From Segetibacter sp. 3557_3 (GTDB lineage Bacteria; Bacteroidota; Bacteroidia; Chitinophagales; Chitinophagaceae), in assembly GCF_004354985.1 (NCBI RefSeq), contig NZ_SMSK01000008.1, positions 1 to 64,000 of the forward strand: a stretch of DNA of 64,000 nucleotides, read 5' to 3'. Below the pieces are notes generated by a model, which worked only from the letters and a program-made list of their open reading frames with translations, had not been told where the DNA came from and did not search any database. The position numbers were made by a program, and so were the translations under genes. Below, piece after piece: positions 1 through 9,025 of the stretch (the stretch's first letter is position 1; each line of letters begins with the position of its first letter).

Positions 1-82
1 TAAAGCATAACAACCAGAAAGGATCAACGAGAATATAGATAGAAAAATTCACAGTAGTATAGGAACGTATACAGCCTAATAG

Positions 83-116
83 AAAAAGCCGCCTCAAACT
101 TTAGTTTTGAGACGGC
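83..116 (-). terminator. Rho-independent terminator closing the cyclase operon
   Basis: On the minus strand a GC-rich inverted repeat (arms GCCGtCTCAAAact and agtTTGAGgCGGC around a very short loop) is followed by a run of five T. It lies about 45 bases past the stop codon of the cyclase gene at 160. I see nothing else in bases 1-159. Confidence 0.8.
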
Positions 117-159
117 CTCCTTTGTTTTGATAAACCAATTCTTTACCAATTATTACTAC

Positions 160-1236
160 TTATATTTTAAGCGCAAAAAGTTCAATCCCGTTGCCTTTTC
201 CTTTTAGTTCAATCAAACCCAGGCTGGTACTCTGCCATTCCTCCAGGTTGATGTTGTCGCGGAACGCTTTTGAAACGATAAATTTTTGGTTGAGTTCGCT
301 ACAAGCGCTCCTGATCCGGGCAGTGGTATTCATCGTATCCCCGCTCATAGCCAGGTCTTTCTTAATCACCCCTATTTCTCCCACGGTTACTTCACCACAG
401 TGAATACCAACCCGAAACTCGGGAATGATACCATACCTGCGTCTAAAATCTTCTGAATGTTTCTGCAGGTTTTTTCGGGCTTCAATCAGCGCCGACATAC
501 ATATCCTGGTATTCTGCTGGTCAAACATCCAGGAGGCTACGACCTCGTCGCCAACATACTGGTAAATTCTGCCGCCATATTCATTGATTGCGTTTGACAC
601 ATGGTATATAAAATCGCGGATGAATTTAAAGTACATGATCGTTCCCAGTTTCTCGGCTATCGGCGTTGAGTCCTTGAGGTCAATAAACATCACGATCCTG
701 TTTTCAACTTTCGGCTGAACATATTTTCCCAACAGAATATCCCTGAAAACACCCGGCGCATACTTCTCATTGATCTCGATAATCAGCTGAGTTATCAGGA
801 ACAGTATCAGCCAGAAGAAAAGCTTATTGACGAGCCAGAATGCCTGGAAGGCTTCGTAGTAAAAAAACCGGAGCGCGCCAATCAGGTCGAGCCGGGTAAT
901 GATTATCGCATGCGCTGTTTCGGTCAGGAAATTCATAATAAAAGCCGCAACAATCAGTATCAAACTTCGTACAACAAGGCTTAGCCCAAATGACTTGTTG
1001 CGCAGCACCTTTTTCAACTTAAACACGATCAGGTAGCCCATTCCAAAACTCAAAAACAACACTACCAACAGTCTTAAGGAGAGCGCTTCGAGGGTATTGT
1101 AATTGGCAGGATTGTTCCTCGTAACCATAATGAGCAGGTCCACAACGGGCCAGATCATCGTAATGTATAGTACAACAGCCCACCGGTACTTCTTTAAGAA
1201 TGAAAACCTGGGGTATAAGAATCTAAGAAATTTCAT
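160..1236 (-). CDS. Membrane-anchored class III nucleotidyl cyclase
   Basis: 358 residues. The N-terminal 155 residues hold about four hydrophobic segments (near 20-38, 51-72, 88-104 and 130-155). A class III adenylate/guanylate cyclase domain follows (about 178-358). Metal-binding aspartates are D186 in VMFIDLKDST and D230 in YVGDE. The transition-state pair is N303 and R307 in GDTMNTTAR. The two positions that usually read the base are Gln226 (normally Lys in adenylate and Glu in guanylate cyclases) and Ala296 (normally Asp/Thr or Cys), so the product nucleotide cannot be assigned. All catalytic residues are present, so activity is likely. The start codon overlaps the ppk1 stop by four bases, which shows cotranscription with polyphosphate kinase and the HD-PycTM gene. 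It is last in the operon and is followed by a terminator. The fold is confident; the substrate is not. Confidence 0.9.
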   Translation of the reverse strand: MKFLRFLYPRFSFLKKYRWAVVLYITMIWPVVDLLIMVTRNNPANYNTLEALSLRLLVVLFLSFGMGYLIVFKLKKVLRNKSFGLSLVVRSLILIVAAFIMNFLTETAHAIIITRLDLIGALRFFYYEAFQAFWLVNKLFFWLILFLITQLIIEINEKYAPGVFRDILLGKYVQPKVENRIVMFIDLKDSTPIAEKLGTIMYFKFIRDFIYHVSNAINEYGGRIYQYVGDEVVASWMFDQQNTRICMSALIEARKNLQKHSEDFRRRYGIIPEFRVGIHCGEVTVGEIGVIKKDLAMSGDTMNTTARIRSACSELNQKFIVSKAFRDNINLEEWQSTSLGLIELKGKGNGIELFALKI

Positions 1237-3281
1237 AATCGGTTTTGGAGATAATGGTAGATCGCCGTTTGAGCATTGAAGTTTTCCTGCTCAGTGGTTA
1301 CAACAGGCCGCTGTTCGAGATTTGGAGATAGTTCAACAGCTTTGTCATTATCCCGCCATTGCATTTCGAAATAGTCGATCAATTCGTGCTTGCAAGTGAT
1401 GTTTTTAATCGATACGCAAACTTCTATCCGGTGATACAGGTTGCGCGTCATCCAGTCAGAAGAACCCATGATGACTTCAGCATCGTTACCGGCACCAAAG
1501 ATGAATAACCTCGTGTGTTCAAGGTATCGATCCACAAGCCTTCTTACCGTAATGTTCTCGCTTATTCCCGGAACACCGGGCATAAGGCAGCAGATACTGC
1601 GAATACAAAGTTTTACATTAACACCAGCCTGGCTCGCCTTATACAAGAGGCTGATCATATGCGGCTCTTCAAGGTTGTTTACCTTAATCCGAATTTCAGC
1701 CGGTTCGCCAAGCATTGCTTTCTGTATCTCATCATCAATCAACTTTTCAAACCTTTCGTTCATATTGAACTGGGAGACCAGGAGCTTATCGAACTTTAAT
1801 TTGTTGTTCGGCTGGATGGTATCTGTCTTCTGCAGAAACCTGAAAAGCTGAAGCAGTTCTTTGATGATAAAGAGATCCGTTGTCATGAGTACATGATCGG
1901 TATAGAACTGGGCGGTGATTTCGTTGAAATTACCGGTACTCAGGATGGCATAGGATAACGTATCGGCGCCTGATCGCTTCTGGATCAAGGCGATTTTGGA
2001 ATGCACCTTTATGTGCGGAATACTATAAATGATCCGGATACCCGCATCTTTCATTTTTCTTCCCCACTTGATATTATTCGCTTCGTCAAACCTTGCCTTC
2101 AATTCCACAAAGGCTGTAACCCGCTTGCCATTTTTAGCAGCACTGATCAGTGCATTGACGATATGAGACTCCGCAGCAACCCGGTAAAGTGTTATAAAAA
2201 TGTCCGTGACATTAATATCAACTGCCGCCTGATTAAAAAACGATAAGACCGGGTTATACGATTGATAAGGAATGTGCAGCAATACATCCTGTTGATTCAG
2301 GATATTAAAGATGTCACCACAGGCCATCAGGTTTGCTGTCGCGAGTGGCCTCCGCTTTTCGTAGTTCAGGTTTTTGTTGAATGTCGGGAACGAGGAAAGG
2401 TTACTCAGGTGATGGTAACGGCTTCCCGCAAACATCTCTTCAAACTGCACCCCGAACGTAGAGGCAAGAAACAACTGAATGTTACGAGGCATCCCGCCTT
2501 CATACAAGAATCTTGACGGAGGCCCGAAGTCGCGTTTTTTGAGTTGCTTTTCAATCTTGCCAAGAAGATCGCCACTATATTCTTCGTCAAGATGTAACTC
2601 TGAGTCGCGGTTGAATTTAACGCTGTAAACACCAGCGATCTCGAAACCCGGGAATAGACAGTCGAGGTTTTCACGAATAATATCGTCAATAAAAATTACG
2701 TACTCATTTCCATCAAGGGGTGTAAGCTCGAAAAACCGGTTAAGCTTGTCAGAAGGAATATTGATGATCGCGTGTTTAAAACTGGCGATGTCAGCCTCTT
2801 TTAAAACGACTACAAGGTATAACTGGTTATTCTCGGGACTAAATGCTTTACCAATCTCACTTTCCAGGTACAGGGGTTGAATAAATGAGAGCACTTTCGA
2901 TAAAAATATCTCCCGGATCTCGTTTGTATGTTCCGGCCTGATCGGCGAATTATAGTAGAAGATGATCCCGGTTTCTTTCAACTCCGGGATGATCTCACCA
3001 GTAAGTATAGACCCAAAGTGGTTTAACTGCCTGTTTATTTCTGTCTGAATTTTATCGGGTAATTCTTCATTTAAGCCGATACTAACCTGTTGTTGTGTTT
3101 TGCGGTTGAGTTTCGAAAAAGCGAAAACCGAAGGATAGCGTACCCGGAAGAACTCATCAAGGTTGGAAGAGAATATGGCAAGAAACTTTAGCCGTTCGAA
3201 CAAGGGAACCGTTTTGTTTGCAGCTTCCTGCAACACACGATAGTTAAATCCCAACCAGCTAAGGTCTCGGTTATACAACAT
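1233..3281 (-). CDS. ppk1: Polyphosphate kinase 1
   Basis: 682 residues, normal for the family. It makes polyphosphate from ATP, reversibly, through a phosphohistidine. The N-terminal NRDLSWLGFN and FFRVRYPSVF blocks are family hallmarks. The phospholipase-D-like core includes HIPYQSYNPV, VELKARFDE and IPHIKVHSK, with the likely autophosphorylated histidine at about residue 427. A second conserved histidine lies in DRYLEHTRLF, followed by SSDWMTRNLYHRIE. The gene starts 12 bases after the HD-PycTM gene and its stop overlaps the start of the cyclase gene, so polyphosphate synthesis is co-expressed with a cyclic-nucleotide enzyme and a predicted cyclic-nucleotide effector. Nothing in the sequence suggests loss of function. 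Confidence 0.97.
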   Translation of the reverse strand: MLYNRDLSWLGFNYRVLQEAANKTVPLFERLKFLAIFSSNLDEFFRVRYPSVFAFSKLNRKTQQQVSIGLNEELPDKIQTEINRQLNHFGSILTGEIIPELKETGIIFYYNSPIRPEHTNEIREIFLSKVLSFIQPLYLESEIGKAFSPENNQLYLVVVLKEADIASFKHAIINIPSDKLNRFFELTPLDGNEYVIFIDDIIRENLDCLFPGFEIAGVYSVKFNRDSELHLDEEYSGDLLGKIEKQLKKRDFGPPSRFLYEGGMPRNIQLFLASTFGVQFEEMFAGSRYHHLSNLSSFPTFNKNLNYEKRRPLATANLMACGDIFNILNQQDVLLHIPYQSYNPVLSFFNQAAVDINVTDIFITLYRVAAESHIVNALISAAKNGKRVTAFVELKARFDEANNIKWGRKMKDAGIRIIYSIPHIKVHSKIALIQKRSGADTLSYAILSTGNFNEITAQFYTDHVLMTTDLFIIKELLQLFRFLQKTDTIQPNNKLKFDKLLVSQFNMNERFEKLIDDEIQKAMLGEPAEIRIKVNNLEEPHMISLLYKASQAGVNVKLCIRSICCLMPGVPGISENITVRRLVDRYLEHTRLFIFGAGNDAEVIMGSSDWMTRNLYHRIEVCVSIKNITCKHELIDYFEMQWRDNDKAVELSPNLEQRPVVTTEQENFNAQTAIYHYLQNRL

Positions 3282-3293
3282 GAGCGGTTAAGT

Positions 3294-4511
3294 TTATAGC
3301 GGGGTACCCGGTGCATTGTTTATGATCACCGTTTCAGGCTGGTAGAAGAACGTTGCAATCGCAAAAGCAATTACCGAGATAATGATCCCAATCATGAAAA
3401 TGTTATAGGCAAGGCGTACCAACCTGTACTTTCTTCCTAAAACAACACCCAGCTGGTAAATGTCTTTGATCAGTGATCCATACAGGTAGTCGGTATCCTT
3501 CATCATTTTCAGCATCGCCGGCTCATATTGTTCAAATGAAGCGTCGTGAAAATTACCAAAAAACAGCAGGTTGGTTTTCTTGTCGATCACGTCCTGGTCT
3601 TCAAACTTACCAGAGCTGATTTTAGGCCGGGTAGCCAGGATAGAGATGACGATTGTTGTTACAGCAACAAGCAGGAATATGATGGTAGGTATGGTAAGGT
3701 ATGCGTCTGTCTGAAGCTTACGCAGCAACACGCTTAATATTACTGAAATAATAATTGCATTCACCGAAATAAGGATGTTGGCTTTTTGGTCGGCCATATC
3801 GCTCAGTTTCATATGGTTTTCCGAAGTCAGCCTCAGCATGGTTTGAATGCCCTTATTAATCAGCCCGACATTTTGTTTGCTTTCGGCGCTGGCAGCTTCA
3901 CTGGTCTTTTGTTTTTCGAGTTTCTTTTTTAGGCGGGCCACGTTTTTATTTTTTCCATCGTTTAACTGATTGCGACAATAAGAGGTGAAAAACCTGTGCG
4001 ACTCAAGCATTTGAAGTGTCTTTACCTGTGCCTGGAACTGATCAAATTCCGGATCGACCGCAAGGTGTTCGGCCATCACCAGCTTATTCATTTCCTTGAA
4101 GTCCTTTGTACCGAAGTGAAAGCTATCAGCATCCCGCAGGATCTCCTGTAGCAGTGTTTCCGGTTTGGCCGTTGGTTTTGTTGCAAGTATTGTTTTGACT
4201 ACCTCATTAATCAGTTCTTCTTCCTGGTGATACTCCGTCATAAAACGACGCATGAGCTCACTGCTTTTTTCCTCATGCCATTGGGGTTCCGTAAAAATGT
4301 ATCCCGTATCGTGAAACCACGCTGCTACGTAAACGATCAGCATGTCTCTTTCACTCAACTCATAATGCGCAGCAATCTGTTTCGTTTTGTTTACTACGTT
4401 GCGGGTGTGTTGCAGGTTATGGTACAACAACTTTGGATTGTGGTTTTTTTCAAACAATCCAACAACATGATTTTCAACTTTTTTATAAATCGTATTTGAA
4501 TCCATTAACAA
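3294..4511 (-). CDS. HD-domain phosphohydrolase fused to a PycTM (Pycsar effector-type) membrane domain
   Basis: 405 residues in two parts. Residues about 5-180 form an HD phosphohydrolase-type domain with H31/H35 (YHNLQHT), H67-D68 (WFHDTGY) and D127 (RDAD) as likely metal ligands. A charged linker (about 185-215) leads to a C-terminal membrane domain. This carries the motif DMADQKANILISVNA at about 238-252, typical of the DUF5706/PycTM family, with hydrophobic segments near 246-264, 272-293 and 368-390. PycTM proteins are membrane effectors of Pycsar anti-phage systems, which respond to cCMP or cUMP made by a class III cyclase. Here a class III cyclase lies two genes downstream in the same operon. 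The gene sits between the phosphoesterase-barrel gene (3 bases) and ppk1 (12 bases). A housekeeping role of the HD domain, for example hydrolysing a nucleotide, is equally possible. Confidence 0.85.
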   Translation of the reverse strand: MLMDSNTIYKKVENHVVGLFEKNHNPKLLYHNLQHTRNVVNKTKQIAAHYELSERDMLIVYVAAWFHDTGYIFTEPQWHEEKSSELMRRFMTEYHQEEELINEVVKTILATKPTAKPETLLQEILRDADSFHFGTKDFKEMNKLVMAEHLAVDPEFDQFQAQVKTLQMLESHRFFTSYCRNQLNDGKNKNVARLKKKLEKQKTSEAASAESKQNVGLINKGIQTMLRLTSENHMKLSDMADQKANILISVNAIIISVILSVLLRKLQTDAYLTIPTIIFLLVAVTTIVISILATRPKISSGKFEDQDVIDKKTNLLFFGNFHDASFEQYEPAMLKMMKDTDYLYGSLIKDIYQLGVVLGRKYRLVRLAYNIFMIGIIISVIAFAIATFFYQPETVIINNAPGTPL

Positions 4512-4514
4512 AAT

Positions 4515-7500
4515 TTAGAACGTGATATTGAACCGTGTTCCGATTGAAAAATTAAATAACACACTCTCTTCTGAAATACCCAACGTTGCTGAAACTAAAA
4601 TCAGGTTGTAAGGCGAATAATAGAGCCCACCCCCATAAGAATGATGCCATTTTGTTGATTGCTGGTTTTTAACCCAAACTTTACCAACATCATTAAAACC
4701 TATGATACCAACCGCCCCCGGTAATACATACGACTGCGACTCGAATAACTTAACCCTCAATTCTGTACTCTGGTAAAGCATCGAGGTGCCCGAGAAGCGG
4801 TTTTTCCGGTAACCACGCAAGAAGTTATTGGCTCCAAGGTTTAGCGCCTGGAAGTATTCATAATTATTTCCGAAGATGATGCCGCCTCCTCCCCTGATTA
4901 CTGCCACCACCTTTGCCGGATCAGTAAGGCTCGAAAACAAGGTAAGATCCGATGTAAGCCGCTGAATGTTTTTGCTGTTGTTGTTCACCCCATAACTCGA
5001 CAGGTAGTCAGACTTCCAGTAGATACCCCTGGTTGGCAACAGGTCGCTGTTCAGGTTGTTGATCGTTAAACCAAGCTTACCACCGACATAGGTTTTGGTT
5101 GAATAAACCCTTGCCGGGTCGAGACCAACAATCCCCGGCTCCTGCAAAATTTTACCAACGTTTTGCTTTGGGTCAATCCAGTAGTTGTAAACCGTACCAC
5201 CTGCCGTCAACTGGATCAGGTTGCCCAGTCGCTTTCGGTATAACAGGTCAGCTTCAACAAAATTGTATCTGACACGATAGTAATCAATCTCCCGGGTATT
5301 TTTGGTATCATTACCCAGTCCAAAAAAGTTGTTCAACACCGGGTGTACGATAGAAGCATTTACCACCAGGTCACCTTTACCAAGCAATTGGTTGAACTCT
5401 CCGTTGTAATTTACCTGGTACGAACCACGGTTAATGGCATATAAGGTCGAAAGCCGTTGTTGGGTGGCGTAGGGCTCATTTCTAAATCCATAGGTCCTGT
5501 TTAACCAGCCAACACCAAACATCAGTTTATCTTCCGGGTTGAAACCTACATTCATTCTTGGAAAGCGATAGATATCATACTTATATCCCGTTACATCATA
5601 TTCATTGTTCAGCGGATTGGCAGATATTTCACTTCTTACTTTACTCCTGTTTACAATATAATTCGACTCTACCCCTGCGCGCTCAAAATCATATATGTGA
5701 TTCTTGATGTTTCCTTTAACGTTAAAGGTGTCTTTACCCCTTCCTCCAATAATTCTGACGTGAATTTTCGAGTTTACGTTGTCATCAACTTCAAAATAAT
5801 CGTCGCCGTTCAGGCCGTAGAACAGGATCTCATCGGTATCCTTGTTGTTAAACTCCCTGGAATACATCACCGAGGATGTGTCGTTATTTGCTTTACGCTT
5901 ATAAACCGTAACATGGACGCCAGTGTCCGTACTCAAAACTTTAAAGTACTCGTGTTTATTGCTCCCCACTACATTTACTTCCCTGGAAAGAAAGCGGTAG
6001 TACCGCATACCCTCCTCACCCACCAGGTCGTCCCGGCGGCTAATCAGCGTTTTTATGATGTCTTCACCCCGAATAGCATAGATCTCAGGGGGAAGTTTTT
6101 GAACCGCCTGGCGTATTACCTCGTCTGAAATCTTGATCTTAAAACTATCCAGCACGCTACGCCATTTTTTAGCGTCTAGATTATTCATAAACAGGCGATC
6201 GAAATCACGGGCTTCCCATGCGAGCCACGAAACCTTTGGAATGCTCTTCTTAAAGCCCTTTAAAAATGGCAATACATTTTGCGACAGCTGCTTTGCAAGT
6301 AGCCCATCAGAATCAAAAAGCGCCTGGTCACGGTCACGCGGTATCGGGTAATACAACTTACCCTTACCTGTGTCAGATGTTCCAAATCGCCATTGATCAA
6401 AGTGCCGGTCCCAATCGGCAATCAACATGTCTAACAGTCTTGCATTAAGTACCTTTTCCTGGTCAACGTGATTGTCATTGTCTTCAATCAGCTTATTGAT
6501 GATCTTGGCAGTGCTTTTCGTATCGCTGCTATCGGGGGTGGGTTCGCGCTCTTCCAGCAGGCAAACCTGGTTAGCAAACAGTGGCCGGTAAAAACCAAAA
6601 GCGGGGTCATCCGGAACAAGGAAGAACTCGGGCGAAGCAACCGGAATACCCAACGGTTTGGCGAGTGGGGGAATAATCAGCGGCGCATAGGGGTTTGCTG
6701 CCGAAATCATATCCTGCACAATTTCTTCTGCAACGGTACCGCGAACATTTTCAGGTATGGCACGTTCGGGGTCTTTGTTAATGGTTCTCAAGGTCCATAG
6801 CTTGCCCCCTTTGTCAACAAGCTTCAGCGATTTGGTTTGTTTGCCCCCACCAAGGCTCTCTATGGTAAGTCCGCCTTTTTCCTTTTTTAAGTTAAACACC
6901 TTCAGGGTTACCGGTGTTGTCCATTCCTTCCGGTAGTTGTTGCCCAGTATGATCCGCTTAACACCACTGGCTTTTCCAAATTTTTTGTTTGCAGCAACCG
7001 TTACACTGTCTTTAAAAGCAGTAATCACCGGTTCGGCTTTGGGGTTAATGGTATCCATGGCCGATTTGGGCAGGGTGGCAAAATTCACGAGGTGCTGGTG
7101 ATAGGCAGCAGTATCGCGACCGACGGTATAAAATGCCACGTCAACATTTTTGTTTTTCGATACTTCAAGCACCGCGTACCCATTTTCAGAGGTGGAAAAG
7201 GGCAGCCGCTTCTTGTTGGCGCTGGTCACCCTTGTGCTCTTTGTACCGCTGCCGCTGATGATGTAAGTAAAGCTGCTGTCGCGGATCAGTTGCAGGTTGT
7301 GTTCATGCCCCGATACAAAAACAAGGTTTGGGTGCTGCTTTGCAACATTTTCAACCTCTTTAATCATGTTTGCATAAGCAGGATGCCGCAGGTCCTGCGG
7401 GGTACCAAACACCCCTCTTGCGATCGGATAAATAGAACCGATTACAGGTAAGGGAACATACAACTTTGGCCACATTTCTGTTAGCGGGAAAATATGTTGC

Positions 7501-8171
7501 TTCAACCCATAGTTTCCACCGTGTGGGCCATAACTTTTAAAGGGATGATGACAAGCTAAAATCACGAACTTTTTAGAGTTTCTTGCCAGTATATCTTCCA
7601 GCTGGCTCAACACTTCCGTTTTGGTTTTGTTCGGACAATCCGACTCTATCCCGGGTTTGTCAAACGGATGTATCCACCACTGGCTATCAAAAATCACCAT
7701 GGTTACATCATTGCTTACCGATATTTCTACAGGACCGCCACATCCGCCGCCCGGGTAAAATTGCACATTCGAATTGCCAATTGCATTGATATAAGCCTCC
7801 TCGCGAAGAATTGCCGCGTACCCGCCTGCATGCCCCCTTTCCCAGTCATGGTTTCCCGGTATAAAGTAAACTTTCGACTTGCTTTTTCCTGCAATTAGTA
7901 CCTGTGTGTCTAATATCTGCCGCCTGATATCGTAAATAGGAGCCTGTTCATCAGGTAAACCGGTTAAGTAAAGGTTATCACCCAGGTACACAACCGTAGT
8001 CTTTTCATCAAATTTTGTCCTGCCCTTCACGGCAGATATCACAGGATGACGACCGTTTTTCAGGTCCCCGGCGTCACCAATCAATATAATGCGTGCCTGT
8101 AGCGAGTCCTGTGTAAATGCGATAGCCGGAAGTAAAAAAGTCAAAATCGCAACGAAACCTGCTCTTCTCAT
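4515..8171 (-). CDS. Metallophosphoesterase with kinase-like middle region and C-terminal outer-membrane beta-barrel
   Basis: 1218 residues with a signal peptide (about 1-20). A calcineurin-like phosphoesterase domain follows (about 25-350), with metal ligands in IGDAGD (D33), YLGDN (D65), GNHD (107-109), CHHP (208-209) and GHEHN (289-291). The middle part (about 400-700) holds KSLKLVDKGGKLWTLR, DMLIADWDRHFDQW and YYPIPRDRDQALF. These resemble nucleotide- and metal-binding motifs of CotH/HipA-like kinases; this is my inference. The last 350 residues or so are rich in alternating aromatic beta strands and end in FNITF with a terminal Phe, as in BamA/surface-antigen barrels. The protein is probably anchored in the outer membrane with enzyme domains in the periplasm. 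Its start overlaps the upstream gene by four bases, and the HD-PycTM gene follows after 3 bases. The substrate is unknown. Confidence 0.88.
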   Translation of the reverse strand: MRRAGFVAILTFLLPAIAFTQDSLQARIILIGDAGDLKNGRHPVISAVKGRTKFDEKTTVVYLGDNLYLTGLPDEQAPIYDIRRQILDTQVLIAGKSKSKVYFIPGNHDWERGHAGGYAAILREEAYINAIGNSNVQFYPGGGCGGPVEISVSNDVTMVIFDSQWWIHPFDKPGIESDCPNKTKTEVLSQLEDILARNSKKFVILACHHPFKSYGPHGGNYGLKQHIFPLTEMWPKLYVPLPVIGSIYPIARGVFGTPQDLRHPAYANMIKEVENVAKQHPNLVFVSGHEHNLQLIRDSSFTYIISGSGTKSTRVTSANKKRLPFSTSENGYAVLEVSKNKNVDVAFYTVGRDTAAYHQHLVNFATLPKSAMDTINPKAEPVITAFKDSVTVAANKKFGKASGVKRIILGNNYRKEWTTPVTLKVFNLKKEKGGLTIESLGGGKQTKSLKLVDKGGKLWTLRTINKDPERAIPENVRGTVAEEIVQDMISAANPYAPLIIPPLAKPLGIPVASPEFFLVPDDPAFGFYRPLFANQVCLLEEREPTPDSSDTKSTAKIINKLIEDNDNHVDQEKVLNARLLDMLIADWDRHFDQWRFGTSDTGKGKLYYPIPRDRDQALFDSDGLLAKQLSQNVLPFLKGFKKSIPKVSWLAWEARDFDRLFMNNLDAKKWRSVLDSFKIKISDEVIRQAVQKLPPEIYAIRGEDIIKTLISRRDDLVGEEGMRYYRFLSREVNVVGSNKHEYFKVLSTDTGVHVTVYKRKANNDTSSVMYSREFNNKDTDEILFYGLNGDDYFEVDDNVNSKIHVRIIGGRGKDTFNVKGNIKNHIYDFERAGVESNYIVNRSKVRSEISANPLNNEYDVTGYKYDIYRFPRMNVGFNPEDKLMFGVGWLNRTYGFRNEPYATQQRLSTLYAINRGSYQVNYNGEFNQLLGKGDLVVNASIVHPVLNNFFGLGNDTKNTREIDYYRVRYNFVEADLLYRKRLGNLIQLTAGGTVYNYWIDPKQNVGKILQEPGIVGLDPARVYSTKTYVGGKLGLTINNLNSDLLPTRGIYWKSDYLSSYGVNNNSKNIQRLTSDLTLFSSLTDPAKVVAVIRGGGGIIFGNNYEYFQALNLGANNFLRGYRKNRFSGTSMLYQSTELRVKLFESQSYVLPGAVGIIGFNDVGKVWVKNQQSTKWHHSYGGGLYYSPYNLILVSATLGISEESVLFNFSIGTRFNITF

Positions 8172-9025
8172 GGTACTGTACTTTTTTGTTTTAACACCAG
8201 GATGTTTCCCGGGCCCGTTTCGGCAGACTCGTTGGATATAAGCAAATCGCCTTTCGGTGTAAATGTGATTCCCTCCGGTTGTTTATAAATCAAAGGATCG
8301 AGTGGTACTGCAAACTTTACCACCCCACTCCGGTCGGCAATTACTATTGCTTTATTTACGGAAAACACAATGTAAAGTTCTTTTGTTATGGGGTGAATTG
8401 CTGCTGCCGAAGGCTTAAACTTTTCCTTTTGCACACCAAGCATCTGGTCAATGGGCTTTGTTTTGATTACATAAATCGGAGTATCACTGTATTTATGCGT
8501 CGCCGGGTCAAACGACCATGCGGTTATGCCTTTTTTATCGTCTATTTCACAATCCTTACAAATCAGTACAAGCACCTTGTAATAAGCGTCGTAGTACATG
8601 CTTTCAAACTCATTTTTGCCTTCGTAAGGCCGCTTGCATTTATCTACCACTACCGAGTCTGCCGTAAGCACCTTGAAGGAGGTAATGTTCCCATTGCTCT
8701 GCAGTACATAAAAAGTGCTGTCAACAAGTGCAATATCTTCAAAGTCGGCGTCCTTGGCAAAGGTCCACTTCATCACCTGCACGTTCTTGCGCAGGAAGAT
8801 TTTGTACAGCAGCCCGTTTTCGTCGTTGATTGCAAATACAGAGGTATCCTTTGGATAGTACACCATACCCGAAATCTCATCCAGTTCGTCGCGCAGGTTG
8901 TAGGTATATGGATTATTAAGGTCGTAATTAGGAAGAACAGGGTACTTCGATTTGGTCTTTTGCCGGCACCCCAACGCCAAAATCAGGAGCAAAATAAAGC
9001 CTGCGCTTATTTTAAATACATACAT
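8168..9025 (-). CDS. SdiA-regulated-type beta-propeller lipoprotein
   Basis: 285 residues. The N-terminus is a lipoprotein signal with lipobox LALGC, so the protein is likely membrane-anchored. The body contains ELDEISGMVYY, AINDENGLLYKI, DADFEDIALVDSTFYVLQSN and KQPEGITFTPKGDLLISNES. This is the repeat pattern of SdiA-regulated-domain propellers, which in Bacteroidota often accompany secreted phosphoesterases. It is first in a five-gene operon and its stop overlaps the start of the phosphoesterase-barrel gene. No catalytic residues are recognisable; it may bind a ligand or partner of the downstream outer-membrane enzyme. The family call is good; the role is unknown. Confidence 0.8.
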   Translation of the reverse strand: MYVFKISAGFILLLILALGCRQKTKSKYPVLPNYDLNNPYTYNLRDELDEISGMVYYPKDTSVFAINDENGLLYKIFLRKNVQVMKWTFAKDADFEDIALVDSTFYVLQSNGNITSFKVLTADSVVVDKCKRPYEGKNEFESMYYDAYYKVLVLICKDCEIDDKKGITAWSFDPATHKYSDTPIYVIKTKPIDQMLGVQKEKFKPSAAAIHPITKELYIVFSVNKAIVIADRSGVVKFAVPLDPLIYKQPEGITFTPKGDLLISNESAETGPGNILVLKQKSTVP

